Shown here: positions 7,230-16,240 of the stretch, one piece after another | How positions within the stretch are numbered: the stretch's first letter is position 1 | Layout of the letters: each line of letters begins with the position of its first letter | Source: DATBLE01 sp046732255 | Lineage (GTDB): Bacteria > Actinomycetota > Thermoleophilia > Gaiellales > Gaiellaceae | Reading direction: 5' to 3' | NCBI GenBank assembly: GCA_046732255.1 | Contig: JBKPMR010000017.1 | Span: 1-64,000, forward strand | Length of the DNA: 64,000 nt | The notes under the pieces: generated by a model | What the model was told of the DNA's origin: nothing | The model's database searches: none | The model's input: only the letters and a program-made list of their open reading frames with translations | Translations under genes and position numbers: made by a program

Positions 7230-7853
7230 TCACGAGACAGTCGCGCAGATTGCGTAGGCAACCACGTCGACGTCGGCATAAGGCCCCGTGTTGTGGGCGC
7301 GGACATGCCAGCCGTCGGCTGTCGGGCGGGACTGTTCCAGGTATCCAGCATCCGAGTTCGGACCGAGGCCAAAAGTGCCCCCGCCGCCAATCGGTCGCAT
7401 TCCTGCCGGGCAAGTGGCATCTGAGCTTCCGAAGTCGAACAACGCCACCAGCCGGTGGGTACCTTCGACAATCTGATAGTTGCTGATCCCGCTTAGGCCC
7501 GGCGGCCCCGCCGGCCCGGTGTCACCGGTGTCGCCCTTCGGGCCCGAGATGCCTTGGATCCCCTGGATCCCCTGGATGCCTTGATCTCCCTTGTCGCCTT
7601 TCGGGCCTTGGATCCCTTGGATGCCTTGATCTCCCTTGTCGCCTTTCGGGCCTTGGATCCCCTGCACATTCCACTGGAACGCGGTATAGCCCTTGGGGCA
7701 AGGCAGGGCAGACACGACCTTGACGTTTCCGCCGCTGTCGTAGCACCCCTGGATCACCCCGCCGTCTCCGATTGATGCCCAGGCGATCCCGCCTGCGAGC
7801 GCGCCCGCGACCAGGGCGCCGGAGAGTGCGGCGAGCAGCTTGCTCCTCATCAT
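7230..7853 (-). CDS. Secreted collagen-like repeat protein
   Basis: 207 residues. A signal peptide (MRSKLLAALSGALVAGALAG) precedes a short domain, IGDGGVIQGCYDSGGNVKVV, seen also in the neighbour at 9609-10127. A Gly-X-Y tract of about 55 residues follows (runs of GIQGPKGDKGDQ, then GDTGPAGPPGLSG). The C-terminal globular part has three Cys (ATCPAGMRPIGGGG, AICATVS). The tract is built from a 45-bp DNA repeat. A strong AAGGAGG precedes the start; ATG 7850 has the better spacing. It is probably an exported or surface filament-like protein; its role is unknown. About 70 bp separate its end from the convergent ftsI end. Confidence 0.8.
   Translation of the reverse strand: MMRSKLLAALSGALVAGALAGGIAWASIGDGGVIQGCYDSGGNVKVVSALPCPKGYTAFQWNVQGIQGPKGDKGDQGIQGIQGPKGDKGDQGIQGIQGIQGISGPKGDTGDTGPAGPPGLSGISNYQIVEGTHRLVALFDFGSSDATCPAGMRPIGGGGTFGLGPNSDAGYLEQSRPTADGWHVRAHNTGPYADVDVVAYAICATVS
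7561..7661. repeat. 45-bp tandem repeat encoding collagen-like Gly-X-Y units
   Basis: The segment at 7561-7605 is repeated at 7606-7650 with a few C/T differences, and a third partial copy ends near 7661. Forty-five bp equals 15 codons or five Gly-X-Y triplets, so gain or loss of a unit keeps frame and only changes stalk length. Confidence 0.85.
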
Positions 7854-7896
7854 TCCTCCTCCTTCGAGTGGGCTGTTCCTGTGCGGTGGATACACA

Positions 7897-9612
7897 TCAG
7901 AGGCTGCAATCGCGGTCTCCTGCGGGCGCGAAGACCTGGCACTTGCCGTCCGCGCGGAAGGTTGCGACGGTCTGGTCGGTGTTTCTGTTCAGGACGACGC
8001 CCTTGTACATCCGCGGCACGTCCGGATCCTCGTTCGACGAGGAGACGGTCATGTCGACCTTCACCGACGGCGGACAGATCGGCGTGATACCCGGCGTCGG
8101 GGGGATCGCCGCGAAGGCGCAGACGTATTTGGCCCTGACCGTGAAGTCTCCGGTCCAGTGCGCCAGCCCGGAGAGATAGGGGAACGGCATGGTCGCCGAG
8201 TCGGCAAGCGGGGAGAGCTCATCCACGGCACCGCTGACTCGGCCGTCGCCGGAGACCAGATAGCAGTCGTCGTCGGCCGCGAACGAGAGACCGCCGTCGG
8301 ACTTCTTCACGCCGAAGAGAGGCGTCCCGTTGTCGCGCTTCGCCGACCTCGTGGCCGGATCGAAGGGCTGGATGTCCACGGTGGTGTTGCAGTCGAAGCC
8401 GCCCGGCCCTGTGACGTGCATTGCCAACTCGGGCTTCATGAACTGCCCGCCGCTCTGCGCGAGTGCGGCCACGTCCACGCCGACGCCGAAGTAGCGATAC
8501 CACGAGATCCGCTGCCCGCCGAAGATCTTGTCGATCGCGACATGGTCAGCGCGGCTGCGCTCGAATGTCTGCGCGGCGAGGTCGCGGAGGTCGCGTGCGG
8601 TCCAGACGGGGTGGCCCGCGCGGCGGTAGGTCGGGAGGGCGGTTAGGAGGCGTTTCAGCCCGGCCTGGCCGCCGCCCAGATGTCCGATCAGCTGGTAGGT
8701 CGCGCCCCCGACGCGCGTCTGGCTGTACTGCGCGTACCGCTTGTCCTCCGCCGATGCGAGTGGAGGCCCCGCCGGCTGGTCGGCGAGGCCGGCGATCCGT
8801 TCGCAGCCCAAGAGAAGCACGGGATTGCCCAGGACGACGGCCGCGAAGGCGTTCGAGAAACCCTCGTTCCACGCCAGGGTCGGCTTGTGAGGGTAAGACT
8901 TCCGCGAATCGTGCTCGCCGCCGTCCGGTCCCTCGGCGCCGAGGGTGTGCAGGACGAAGTGGCCGTACTCGTGGATGAGGGCAGTCGGTTCCCACTGGGC
9001 GTCGAGCCCTTGAGCCTGGCCGACGTTGATCGTGGTCGGTGAATCGAAGTGGATGTCCGGGCGAGAGGCCGGCGGTCCGTCGTAGACGTGCGCCTGTACG
9101 AGCGGAAGCTGCCGGGGAGCGGTCGCAGCAGCGACTCTGGCGGCGCGCTGGAGCAGGACCAGGGTGTTGACGTGGCTGTTGCGTTCCTCGTCGGCGCCGA
9201 CCGTGAAGGACAGATGTCCGTCAACGGCAGCCTGTTTGCGCAGCCCGATCCGCTCGGCCGTTCCGCCTCTCGGGCCGGTGACTCGCACCCGCGGGGTCTG
9301 GAGGACGAGAGTGGCGGAGACCGGTCCTCGCCCCGGCAACGAGATTCCGGCCGGCTGGGCGCCGTCGAGCAGGCTGACCCGGATCGTCCGTCCGCCGCGG
9401 CTCAGCTCGAGCGTTCCCGCCGTCACCGGCCTCGGCGCACCGGCCCGGTCTGGAGCTCCCGAGCACGGTTGCCACCCGTACGTCACTCCGGCGGCCAGCA
9501 GTTCGCGGGACGTTCCCGCGTCTGCGACACCGGCGATCGCCGCGACCGCCGCTGCCGCGGCGAGCCCGCCTAGTCCGACTGCAATGTGGATGTGACGGCG
9601 AGGCGACGTCAT
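7897..9612 (-). CDS. Secreted zinc metallopeptidase-like protein (HExxH)
   Basis: 571 residues. A signal-like hydrophobic segment (AVGLGGLAAAAAVAAIAGVA, residues about 10-30) is followed by a beta-rich region. The zinc site ALIHEYGHFVLHTLG lies near residue 240, and a downstream NEGFSNAFAAVV (about 275) supplies a Glu suitable as third ligand, the gluzincin pattern. The C-terminal about 200 residues (with Cys pairs such as GFDCNTTVD and DDDCYLVSG) look like an additional extracellular domain. No standard family is recognised beyond HExxH. The start is ATG 9612, overlapping the stop of the upstream collagen-like gene (ATGA); the longer open frame to 10116 is only a shadow of that gene. Confidence 0.75.
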   Translation of the reverse strand: MTSPRRHIHIAVGLGGLAAAAAVAAIAGVADAGTSRELLAAGVTYGWQPCSGAPDRAGAPRPVTAGTLELSRGGRTIRVSLLDGAQPAGISLPGRGPVSATLVLQTPRVRVTGPRGGTAERIGLRKQAAVDGHLSFTVGADEERNSHVNTLVLLQRAARVAAATAPRQLPLVQAHVYDGPPASRPDIHFDSPTTINVGQAQGLDAQWEPTALIHEYGHFVLHTLGAEGPDGGEHDSRKSYPHKPTLAWNEGFSNAFAAVVLGNPVLLLGCERIAGLADQPAGPPLASAEDKRYAQYSQTRVGGATYQLIGHLGGGQAGLKRLLTALPTYRRAGHPVWTARDLRDLAAQTFERSRADHVAIDKIFGGQRISWYRYFGVGVDVAALAQSGGQFMKPELAMHVTGPGGFDCNTTVDIQPFDPATRSAKRDNGTPLFGVKKSDGGLSFAADDDCYLVSGDGRVSGAVDELSPLADSATMPFPYLSGLAHWTGDFTVRAKYVCAFAAIPPTPGITPICPPSVKVDMTVSSSNEDPDVPRMYKGVVLNRNTDQTVATFRADGKCQVFAPAGDRDCSL

Positions 9613-10127
9613 GAGACGACGAGGTAGTAGGCGCGATCCGCGCCGGGGGTGCCGCCGTCCTGGTCGTGCGGCCTCGTCTCCACGACGATGTCGTGCGCCT
9701 CCGAGGGGCAATCCGATCCGAAGAAGACGCCCGACTGGATCGACCCCCCGACGTTCGCCGCCGCATCGAGGATCGCCATCGCGGCATGGGGAACACCGCC
9801 CGTGACGCCGACGCAATACCCGCCCGGCGCGACCCGGGCGACAGTGACGTTCCCGCTGCTGCCGAGCACCGTTCCGTCGGCGGCGACGTGTGCCCAGGCC
9901 AGCGTCCCGCTCGGACCGGCGGGCCCGGCCGGGCCGATCTGGTTCCAGCTGAGCGGCGACTCGCTCGAGGCGCAGGCGCCCGAGTCGGTCACGCGCAGCT
10001 GCCCGTTCTCGGTCTTGTAGCAGGCGTGGATCTGGCCGCCTGAGTCGGGGATCGTCGCCGAGGCGATCCCGGCGGCAAAGGCGACCGCACCGAGTGCGGT
10101 GACGGTCGTGAGCCACTTTTTTCCCAT
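9609..10127 (-). CDS. Secreted protein with short collagen-like segment
   Basis: 172 residues. A signal peptide (WLTTVTALGAVAFAAGIASA) is followed by the motif TIPDSGGQIHACYKTENGQL, then CASSESPLSWNQIGPAGPAG with a short Gly-X-Y stretch. A C-terminal domain contains YCVGVTGGVPHAAMAI. This arrangement resembles a group of exported actinobacterial proteins with an IPDxxGxIxACY N-terminal motif; function is unknown. It shares its N-terminal pattern with the protein at 7230-7853, suggesting duplication within the island. It overlaps the metallopeptidase start by 4 nt, so the two are probably co-translated. Confidence 0.8.
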   Translation of the reverse strand: MGKKWLTTVTALGAVAFAAGIASATIPDSGGQIHACYKTENGQLRVTDSGACASSESPLSWNQIGPAGPAGPSGTLAWAHVAADGTVLGSSGNVTVARVAPGGYCVGVTGGVPHAAMAILDAAANVGGSIQSGVFFGSDCPSEAHDIVVETRPHDQDGGTPGADRAYYLVVS

Positions 10128-10145
10128 TTCCTCCTCCTTGTGGAT

Positions 10146-10979
10146 CTAGCAGGAGCCCGCGAAGACCGTGCTGATGACGAAGCCGCAGGAGGGGTTGGTG
10201 GCGGTGTTGCCGTCTCCGCCGCCGACGAACGATTCGAAGCCGCCCGCCGTGTTGAAGGCACCGCCGCCGATGAACGAGCTGGCGCCGCTCGTGGTGTTCC
10301 GGGCACCGCCGCCTACGAACGAGTTGAAGGCGCCGGCGGTGTTGCCGGAACCGCCGCCCACGAACGAGCTCGGCCCGCCGGCGGTGTTGCCGGCCCCGCC
10401 GGCCACAGCTGCGTTGTCGCCGCCGGCGGTGCTCGCGAAGCCGCCACCGACGAACGAGGCGAAGCCGCTGGCGGTGTTTCCGAACGCCCCGCTCACGAAC
10501 GAGTATCGACCCGTGAGCTTGTTGTCTATGCCAGAGACGACGCCGGCAAAGCTCGTGTACGTGTGGTTGTCACCGACGACGAGGTCGTGCGAGCCGGTCC
10601 TCTGATCGTCGGGGTCGGCAGTGTTGTAGCCGATGATGACATTGCCCAGTCCGTTGGCGGAGTCGGTCGAGCCTGCGCCGTTCGTCACCTGGAGGTTCAG
10701 GCCGCTGAAAAGGAGGGTGTCCTCGTTACGGGTGACGCCTGCCAGAAGCTTCTCGAGCGCGCCGACCTTGGCCTCCAACTCGGCGACGCGTGCTTCGAGC
10801 GCGCCGACCTCGGCCGCCGAGACGGCCGTGAACGATGTCTCGTTCTTCTTGCAGTTGCTGGCGGAGCTGACGTGCCCGCCCGGATTGATGCAGAACGTGA
10901 GGACATCTGCCGCAGGCGCGACACCCGTCCATACGAGGAAGGTCACCAGCGCCGGCAGCAGAACCATGGCCCGTTTCAC
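10146..10979 (-). CDS. Secreted YadA-head-like repeat protein
   Basis: 277 residues. The signal peptide is AMVLLPALVTFLVWTGVAPA, followed by a short Cys-containing segment. A heptad-like coiled coil (VGALEARVAELEAKVGALEK, about 55-75) comes next. At least six repeats of the type SSFVGGGxxNTAGG follow (about 150-265), resembling left-handed beta-roll head repeats of trimeric adhesins. The usual outer-membrane anchor is absent; it ends in VISTVFAGSC. The start GTG 10979 follows AGGAG; the frame is open further upstream through the (TC)15 tract, where it would encode an Arg-Glu run. It may be an extracellular adhesin or fibre; the role is inferred. Confidence 0.75.
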   Translation of the reverse strand: MKRAMVLLPALVTFLVWTGVAPAADVLTFCINPGGHVSSASNCKKNETSFTAVSAAEVGALEARVAELEAKVGALEKLLAGVTRNEDTLLFSGLNLQVTNGAGSTDSANGLGNVIIGYNTADPDDQRTGSHDLVVGDNHTYTSFAGVVSGIDNKLTGRYSFVSGAFGNTASGFASFVGGGFASTAGGDNAAVAGGAGNTAGGPSSFVGGGSGNTAGAFNSFVGGGARNTTSGASSFIGGGAFNTAGGFESFVGGGDGNTATNPSCGFVISTVFAGSC

Positions 10980-10984
10980 GTCGT

Positions 10985-11022
<38 letters not shown>

Positions 11023-11055
11023 TCGGAAACCCCGGGGTCTTTGCTCAGGGGCGCT

Positions 11056-11475
11056 CTAGCGATACGAGTACGTCCCGTCCCAGGCGAAGTCGACACCGCC
11101 CAGGGGCGTCACCTCGACTGTGGCCTGGAACTTCTTGAACCGCCCCGCCCCGCCCGAGAACGTGATCCGGCCGGTGGACGTCGTCAAGTCCAGCTGAACG
11201 TGGCCATACGCGGCGTTGGCACCGCGGGTGTACACGACGATGTCGCTGTCCAGCGAGGGGAAGACGGCAGCGTCCAGGTAGACGACGGTCGAGCCGGCCG
11301 GAATGGCCTTGAGGCTCGAGGATGTGATCGTGCAGTGGTCGCCTGCGAGCCCGTTGTATTCCGAGCACTTCTTCGTCACATGAAGAGCCCCGCTTCGCGG
11401 AGCGGAGGCCGAGCCGACCGTCGCCGCGATCCCGGCGGCGGCGATCGTCAACAAGAGCGCCAAGGTGCGCTTCAT
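11056..11475 (-). CDS. Small secreted protein of unknown function
   Basis: 139 residues with a clear signal peptide (LALLLTIAAAGIAATVGSASA). The mature part is about 115 residues and beta-rich, with one Cys pair (KKCSEYNGLAGDHCTITSSS) and the segment LDLTTSTGRITFSGGAGRFK. The alternating strands and Gly-rich turn suggest a small beta-barrel, but no family is recognised with confidence. The ATG overlaps the stop of the DUF4242-like gene (ATGA), so the two are co-translated. Confidence 0.7.
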   Translation of the reverse strand: MKRTLALLLTIAAAGIAATVGSASAPRSGALHVTKKCSEYNGLAGDHCTITSSSLKAIPAGSTVVYLDAAVFPSLDSDIVVYTRGANAAYGHVQLDLTTSTGRITFSGGAGRFKKFQATVEVTPLGGVDFAWDGTYSYR

Positions 11476-11750
11476 GACCGATCTCCCTTCCTGATGGGTC
11501 CTGGTTGGCCGATGCCGATCTCCTCGGCTGCCACGATCCGAGCGAAGGGGACGCCGGCGATCTCGTTCGCGTCCCTGACGTCGTCAGCGGTCTCGGCCTC
11601 GAATCGACAGAAGCACGCGTCGTCGGCAGGCACGTACGTCGAGCCGAGATGCGCTGCCCTTCGTCGCTGTCGTCGAAGGCGGCCGACCGCGGCTTCGAGC
11701 CAGGCGCGGTCGCGTCCCGGTAGATAGCGCTCCACGAGGTAGGTCGGCAT
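11472..11750 (-). CDS. DUF4242-like small protein
   Basis: 92 residues starting MPTYLVERYLPG. The pattern is a first strand with YLVER, a central CFCRFEAETADDVRDANEIA and a final FARIVAAEEI. This is a ferredoxin-like alpha/beta fold of the DUF4242 type (the SCO4226-like nickel-binding proteins belong here). The family's function is poorly defined. GTG 11753 is an alternative start. It is coupled by a 4-nt overlap to the secreted protein downstream. Confidence 0.7.
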   Translation of the reverse strand: MPTYLVERYLPGRDRAWLEAAVGRLRRQRRRAAHLGSTYVPADDACFCRFEAETADDVRDANEIAGVPFARIVAAEEIGIGQPGPIRKGDRS

Positions 11751-11805
11751 CACCGTCCACGATCCCCCGGCGACGGGGACCCATCAACCGCACGAACTTG
11801 TGGAT

Positions 11806-14613
11806 TTACGGGTGTGGGGTTGCGCCGACCTGCGCCGCGAGCTCCGTTCGCGAGCTGACGCCGAGCTTGCGGTAGATCTTCGAGAGGTTCCAGGCGACCG
11901 TGTTCGGGCTGAGGCTGAGCTCCACGGCGACCTCCTTGTTCCTCCGTCCCGCGACGACGAGCTCGACGATTCGCCGCTCGGTCTCCGAGAGCTGCTCGTC
12001 CGACGCGGTGCGCCCGCCGATGCGCCGCAGCTCCGAGCGCGCCTTCTCCAACCAGAGGCGCGCGCCGAGCTGCTCGAAGATGTTTGCGGCGAGCTGCAGT
12101 GACTCGCGCGCGGCGCGCTTGCGCTGAACACGGCGCTGAACCGTTCCGAGCGCGAGGAGCGTGCGGGCACGCTCGAACGGGTTCACTCCCTGAGGCGGCT
12201 CGGGAGCGATCGCCGCCGCCTCGAGCGTGACGATCGCCTGTTGGCAATCGCCCTGTGAAGCGAGGAGAAGTCCGCGGCAGCGGAGGACGAGCGGGCGAAG
12301 CGCCGTGTCGCCGTTCGCCGCGTGCAGCTCGATCTGCGCGAGCAACCGCTCCGCCCGGCGCAGATCGCCGGTCGCAAGCAGAGCGTCGATCCCAGCCGAG
12401 CTCGCCAGGCGGGCGAGGTACACGTCGAGCTCCTCGACGTCGTCGAGTAGCTGCGCGATCTGCGGCCAGCTCGCGGCGCCGTCGTCATGGGAGAGCTCGA
12501 GTACCGCGAGTGCAGTCCGCAGGCGAAGGGCCGCCCATCGGAACATGCCCGTCTCGGCGACCCGGAGCAGCTCGGGGATCGTCCTTCGCGCTTTCTCCGT
12601 CTCCCCTCTGTAAGCGTCGATCTCGGCGAGGATCGAGAGGCAGAGCGGCTCGAACACTTCTAGCCCGATCTGGCGCGTGAGCTGGATCGCTTCGTCGCAC
12701 AGGTGCGCAGCCGTGTCCCAGGCACCGGACACCATCTCCGTCTGGGCCCGGTGGAAGAGACACCTGACAAGGTCGGGGTCGGCCCGCTCCCTTGCCTCGG
12801 CCGTCAGCGCTCTCCACAGAGCGCGCGACTCGGCGTGGCGATCGGATCGACCCAGCAGCAGCGCGAGCGTGACCCGCGCAGGCGACAGACGCAGCGGCAG
12901 CCCGGCGTGCCAGGTCCACCAGGCTGCGGCCGCGTAGCCGTCACCATCGAGGGTCTGCTCGAGCTCCAGCGCACGGTCGAGGAGGTCATGCCGGATGCCA
13001 CCCGTGCGCGCGAAGCTGATCTGCGCGACCGCCGCGAGGGCGATTGCGAGGGTCGCCGGATCCGCCAGCTGCTCGGCGAGCACGAGCCCTTTCTCTGCAT
13101 ACCGAGCGCCCTCTCGGTTGTCCCCTGCCTGATGCGCCATCCACGCGAGCTCACAGAGCAGGTTCACCTCCTGGCGAGACTCCAGATCGGGCTCAGCGAG
13201 GGCGCGGCGCAAGAGACGTACGGCCGCAGGGAACCCTGCTGCCATCCCGCGTGCACCAGCGAGCCGGCTGAGCGCGTCCGCTCGGACTCGACCGGGCTGC
13301 AAGGATGCGACCGCATCCTCGAGCAGGACCGCCGCCTTCTTCATGTCGCCCGCATACCTGCAGTGCTCGGCGGCGGTGATGCGACGTCGGTTGATGCTTT
13401 CGAGCGCATCGAGGGGCGTCAGCGCGACCGCGCGTTCGGAGAGGTCGGCCGCAGCCTGGGCAGCGCCGCGCGCTCGGGCGTGCGCGGCTGCGGCGTCCAG
13501 CGCCGCCGCGACCCTTTCGTCAGCCTCGGTTGCCGCCAGCGCGAGATGGCGGGCGCGCTCCTCGAGATCGACATCCAGTTCGGCGAGGCGTTGGTGAAGC
13601 CGGCGCCTTCGGTGCAACGGCATCCCTTCGTAGCAGGCGGGTGCTAGGAGCGGATGGGCGAATCGAATCTGCTCGCCGTCGAACTCGACCACGCCCCGGC
13701 GCTGGGCGAGCTCGATGTCGTCGACACTCGTGCCTCCCAGCGCCTCCAGCATCACCATCGACGGTGCCGCGAGCGCCGCCACGGCGACGAGCGTCTCCCG
13801 AACGCGAGCGGGCAAGGCGCCCAATCGCTGAGCGACGACCGCTCGCAGGCTCTCGGGCAGCTCGACGTCGCCGCCCTCAGCGCGGCTCGATCCCTCGACG
13901 AGAGCACGCCCCAGCTCGAGCGCGAAGAACGGGTTGCCCGCGGCGATCCCGTGAACACGCACGATCACCGGCCGCGGCAATGCGATTCCGAACCGGCCCC
14001 AGAGCAGCCTATGGATCGCTCCCACCGAGAGCGGTTCGATCGGAAGCCGCCGGAACGCAGAGAAGGTACGGTCGAGCTCGAGCGGCACCGCGACGGGTCG
14101 CCCTCGCACCGTCGCGAGAACGGCCACCGGCTCGGCGTCCAGCCGTCGCAACATGAACGTGAGCACTGCTAGCGAGCTGGCGTCGAGCCACTGGACATCG
14201 TCCAGCGCGACGAGCACAGGGCGCTCGGCGGCCAGTGCTCGGATTGTCGAAAGCAGCGCGAGACCGAGGACACGAGTGTCGGCGGACATCTCGTCCGGCT
14301 CTCGAATCAGCAGCGCCGTCTCGAGAGCACGCCGTTGGACCGGCGCCAGCCGCTGCACCACGCCGCTGAGAGTGGGGGCAAGCAGATCGCCGACGGCCGC
14401 GAAGGCGACTTGTGCCTCCGACTGGTTCGGGCACGACCGCAGCACGTGGAAGTCGCGCTCGCGTGCGACGCGCAGCGCCTCTTGCCAGAGAACGGTCTTC
14501 CCGATCCCGGCATCGCCCTCCAGCAGCAACGCCTGACCGCCGCCAGGCGCGTCCTCCAGAAACGCTTCGAGCGCCAGCAGTTCGTCCCGCCTGCCGATGA
14601 TCTCCGCTGCCAT
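11806..14613 (-). CDS. Large ATP-binding LuxR-family transcriptional regulator (LAL type)
   Basis: 935 residues. An N-terminal AAA/NTPase module carries Walker A EGDAGIGKTVLWQ (about 35) and a Walker B-like PVLVALDDVQWLDASSL (about 140). A long helical-repeat region (about 330-860, TPR-like, rich in Ala/Arg/Glu) follows. The C-terminal LuxR helix-turn-helix is LSETERRIVELVVAGRRNKE and SLSPNTVAWNLSKIYRKLGV. This MalT-like architecture activates transcription after ligand binding to the central repeats. It ends the accessory island and diverges from murE across 220 bp, so it may control the island genes, which lie on its own strand. The target is not evident. Confidence 0.92.
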   Translation of the reverse strand: MAAEIIGRRDELLALEAFLEDAPGGGQALLLEGDAGIGKTVLWQEALRVARERDFHVLRSCPNQSEAQVAFAAVGDLLAPTLSGVVQRLAPVQRRALETALLIREPDEMSADTRVLGLALLSTIRALAAERPVLVALDDVQWLDASSLAVLTFMLRRLDAEPVAVLATVRGRPVAVPLELDRTFSAFRRLPIEPLSVGAIHRLLWGRFGIALPRPVIVRVHGIAAGNPFFALELGRALVEGSSRAEGGDVELPESLRAVVAQRLGALPARVRETLVAVAALAAPSMVMLEALGGTSVDDIELAQRRGVVEFDGEQIRFAHPLLAPACYEGMPLHRRRRLHQRLAELDVDLEERARHLALAATEADERVAAALDAAAAHARARGAAQAAADLSERAVALTPLDALESINRRRITAAEHCRYAGDMKKAAVLLEDAVASLQPGRVRADALSRLAGARGMAAGFPAAVRLLRRALAEPDLESRQEVNLLCELAWMAHQAGDNREGARYAEKGLVLAEQLADPATLAIALAAVAQISFARTGGIRHDLLDRALELEQTLDGDGYAAAAWWTWHAGLPLRLSPARVTLALLLGRSDRHAESRALWRALTAEARERADPDLVRCLFHRAQTEMVSGAWDTAAHLCDEAIQLTRQIGLEVFEPLCLSILAEIDAYRGETEKARRTIPELLRVAETGMFRWAALRLRTALAVLELSHDDGAASWPQIAQLLDDVEELDVYLARLASSAGIDALLATGDLRRAERLLAQIELHAANGDTALRPLVLRCRGLLLASQGDCQQAIVTLEAAAIAPEPPQGVNPFERARTLLALGTVQRRVQRKRAARESLQLAANIFEQLGARLWLEKARSELRRIGGRTASDEQLSETERRIVELVVAGRRNKEVAVELSLSPNTVAWNLSKIYRKLGVSSRTELAAQVGATPHP

Positions 14614-14836
14614 CACACCCTTCCCCGCGCTGCGACTGCGCCCGGCACGCGCCTGGCGCGTACCTCAGTCGGTGGCCCCCATTGTGGAGCGCACCGGGCT
14701 GGGCGGCAACCGACGGCACTCTCCCCAGGGCTCCACGCAACGCCGAATGACGCTCCGAAAAGTCCCGCATTTGCGCCACTTCGGTGTCGACTGCCGCGCC
14801 GGGTGGCGGCGGGCGTCGCTGTTAGACTCGCTCGTC
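14614..14836. other. Intergenic region between divergent LuxR regulator and murE
   Basis: About 220 bp separating the accessory island from the second dcw block. It must hold promoters for both directions, but no convincing -35/-10 pair or operator palindrome was found by eye. The murE frame is open across much of it, without a better start. Confidence 0.5.
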
Positions 14837-16240
14837 GTGGACCTGGAGCGGCTGATCGCCGTGCTTGCGCCGGCGGAAGTCGTCGGGCGGGCGGAAACGA
14901 CGGTGCACGACCTGGCGTACGACGCCCGCGCCGCGCGCCCGGGATCGCTCTTCTTCTGCGTTCCGGGCCTGCGTGCCGACGGGCACGACTTCGCGCCGCA
15001 GGCGGTCGCGAACGGCGCCGTCGCGCTCGTCGTCCAGCGCCCGCTCGCCCTGTCCGTCTCTCAGCTCGTCGTCGACGACGTCCGCGCCGCGATGGCGGTG
15101 GCCTCGGACGAGTTCTTCGGCAGGCCGACCGACGAGCTCGCCGTCGTCGGGGTGACCGGAACCGCGGGTAAGACGACGACCGCTTTTCTCCTGTACGCAG
15201 TGCTGGCCGCGGCCGGCCGGCGGCCCGGGCTGCTGGGGACGATCGAGACCCGTGTCGACGGCGAGCGGCGGCCCGCGACGCGCACGACCGCCGAGGCGAT
15301 CGACCTCCAGCGCCTGTTCCGCGAGATGCTCGACGCCGGCGACCGGAGCTGCGCGATGGAGGCGACCTCGCACGGCTCGGCTCTCGGCCGCCTCGACCGC
15401 GTCCGGTTCAAGGCACTCGTCTTCACGAACCTCGACCAGGATCACCTCGACTTCCACCGCGACATGGAGGACTACTTCGATGCGAAGCGCAGGCTGTTCG
15501 TGGGCGTCGAGCCGCCGCCGGCGGCGGTGAACGTGGGTGACGCCTATGGCCGCCGCCTCGCAGACGAGCTCCGTGAGCGAGGGACGATGCTCCTGACCTA
15601 CGGCCTGACCGACGACGCCGAGATCCGCCCGGAGACCGTCCAGGTCGAGACCCGGTTGCGCGGGCGCTTCAACCTCGAGAATGCGCTGGGCGCGTTCGCC
15701 GCCGGGCGGCTGCTCGGGATCGACGACGAGGCGATCCGACGCGGCATCGCGTCGGTCACCGGCGTCCCGGGGCGGTTCCAGTCCGTTGACGAAGGCCAGG
15801 ACTTCGCCGTCGTCGTCGACTACGCGCACAAGCCGGGCGCGCTCGAGAACGTCCTGCGAGCGGCGCGGGAGCTCGGGACCGGACGCGTCATCTGCGTCTT
15901 CGGCTGCGGCGGCGACCGCGACCGAGGGAAGCGGCCGCTGATGGGCCGGATCGCCTCCGACCTCGCCGACGTCGCGATCGTCACCTCCGACAACCCGAGG
16001 AGCGAGGACCCGCTCGCGATCATCGCCGAGGTCGTTGCCGGAATGGACGGCGACGAGCAGGTCGAGCCCGACCGGGCGACCGCGATCGAACGGGCGGTCG
16101 AGCTCGCGCGGCCGGGTGACGTGGTCGTGATCGCCGGCAAGGGCCACGAGCGCGGTCAGGAGGCTGGAGGCAGCGTGGCGCCGTTCGACGATGCCGAGGT
16201 TGCAGGCGAAGCGCTGCGCGCGCTGAAGACGACGGCATGA
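14837..16240 (+). CDS. murE: UDP-N-acetylmuramoyl-tripeptide synthetase (MurE)
   Basis: 467 residues. Mur ligase with N-terminal domain (TTVHDLAYDARAARPGSLFF), central ATP-binding domain (VTGTAGKTTTAFLL, about residue 110) and C-terminal domain. It carries DNPRSEDP (about 385), the motif that selects meso-diaminopimelate in MurE enzymes, so the peptidoglycan is predicted to be DAP-type. It adds the third residue to UDP-MurNAc-L-Ala-D-Glu in the cytoplasm. GTG 14837 is chosen because it precedes the conserved N-terminal helix; the frame is open to 14597. The stop overlaps the murF ATG by 4 nt. Confidence 0.93.
   Translation: MDLERLIAVLAPAEVVGRAETTVHDLAYDARAARPGSLFFCVPGLRADGHDFAPQAVANGAVALVVQRPLALSVSQLVVDDVRAAMAVASDEFFGRPTDELAVVGVTGTAGKTTTAFLLYAVLAAAGRRPGLLGTIETRVDGERRPATRTTAEAIDLQRLFREMLDAGDRSCAMEATSHGSALGRLDRVRFKALVFTNLDQDHLDFHRDMEDYFDAKRRLFVGVEPPPAAVNVGDAYGRRLADELRERGTMLLTYGLTDDAEIRPETVQVETRLRGRFNLENALGAFAAGRLLGIDDEAIRRGIASVTGVPGRFQSVDEGQDFAVVVDYAHKPGALENVLRAARELGTGRVICVFGCGGDRDRGKRPLMGRIASDLADVAIVTSDNPRSEDPLAIIAEVVAGMDGDEQVEPDRATAIERAVELARPGDVVVIAGKGHERGQEAGGSVAPFDDAEVAGEALRALKTTA

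Noticed and set aside
9613..10116. N-terminal extension of the HExxH protein
   Set aside because: It lies entirely in the other frame of the collagen-like gene 9609-10127 and is Arg-rich; the signal peptide begins at 9612.
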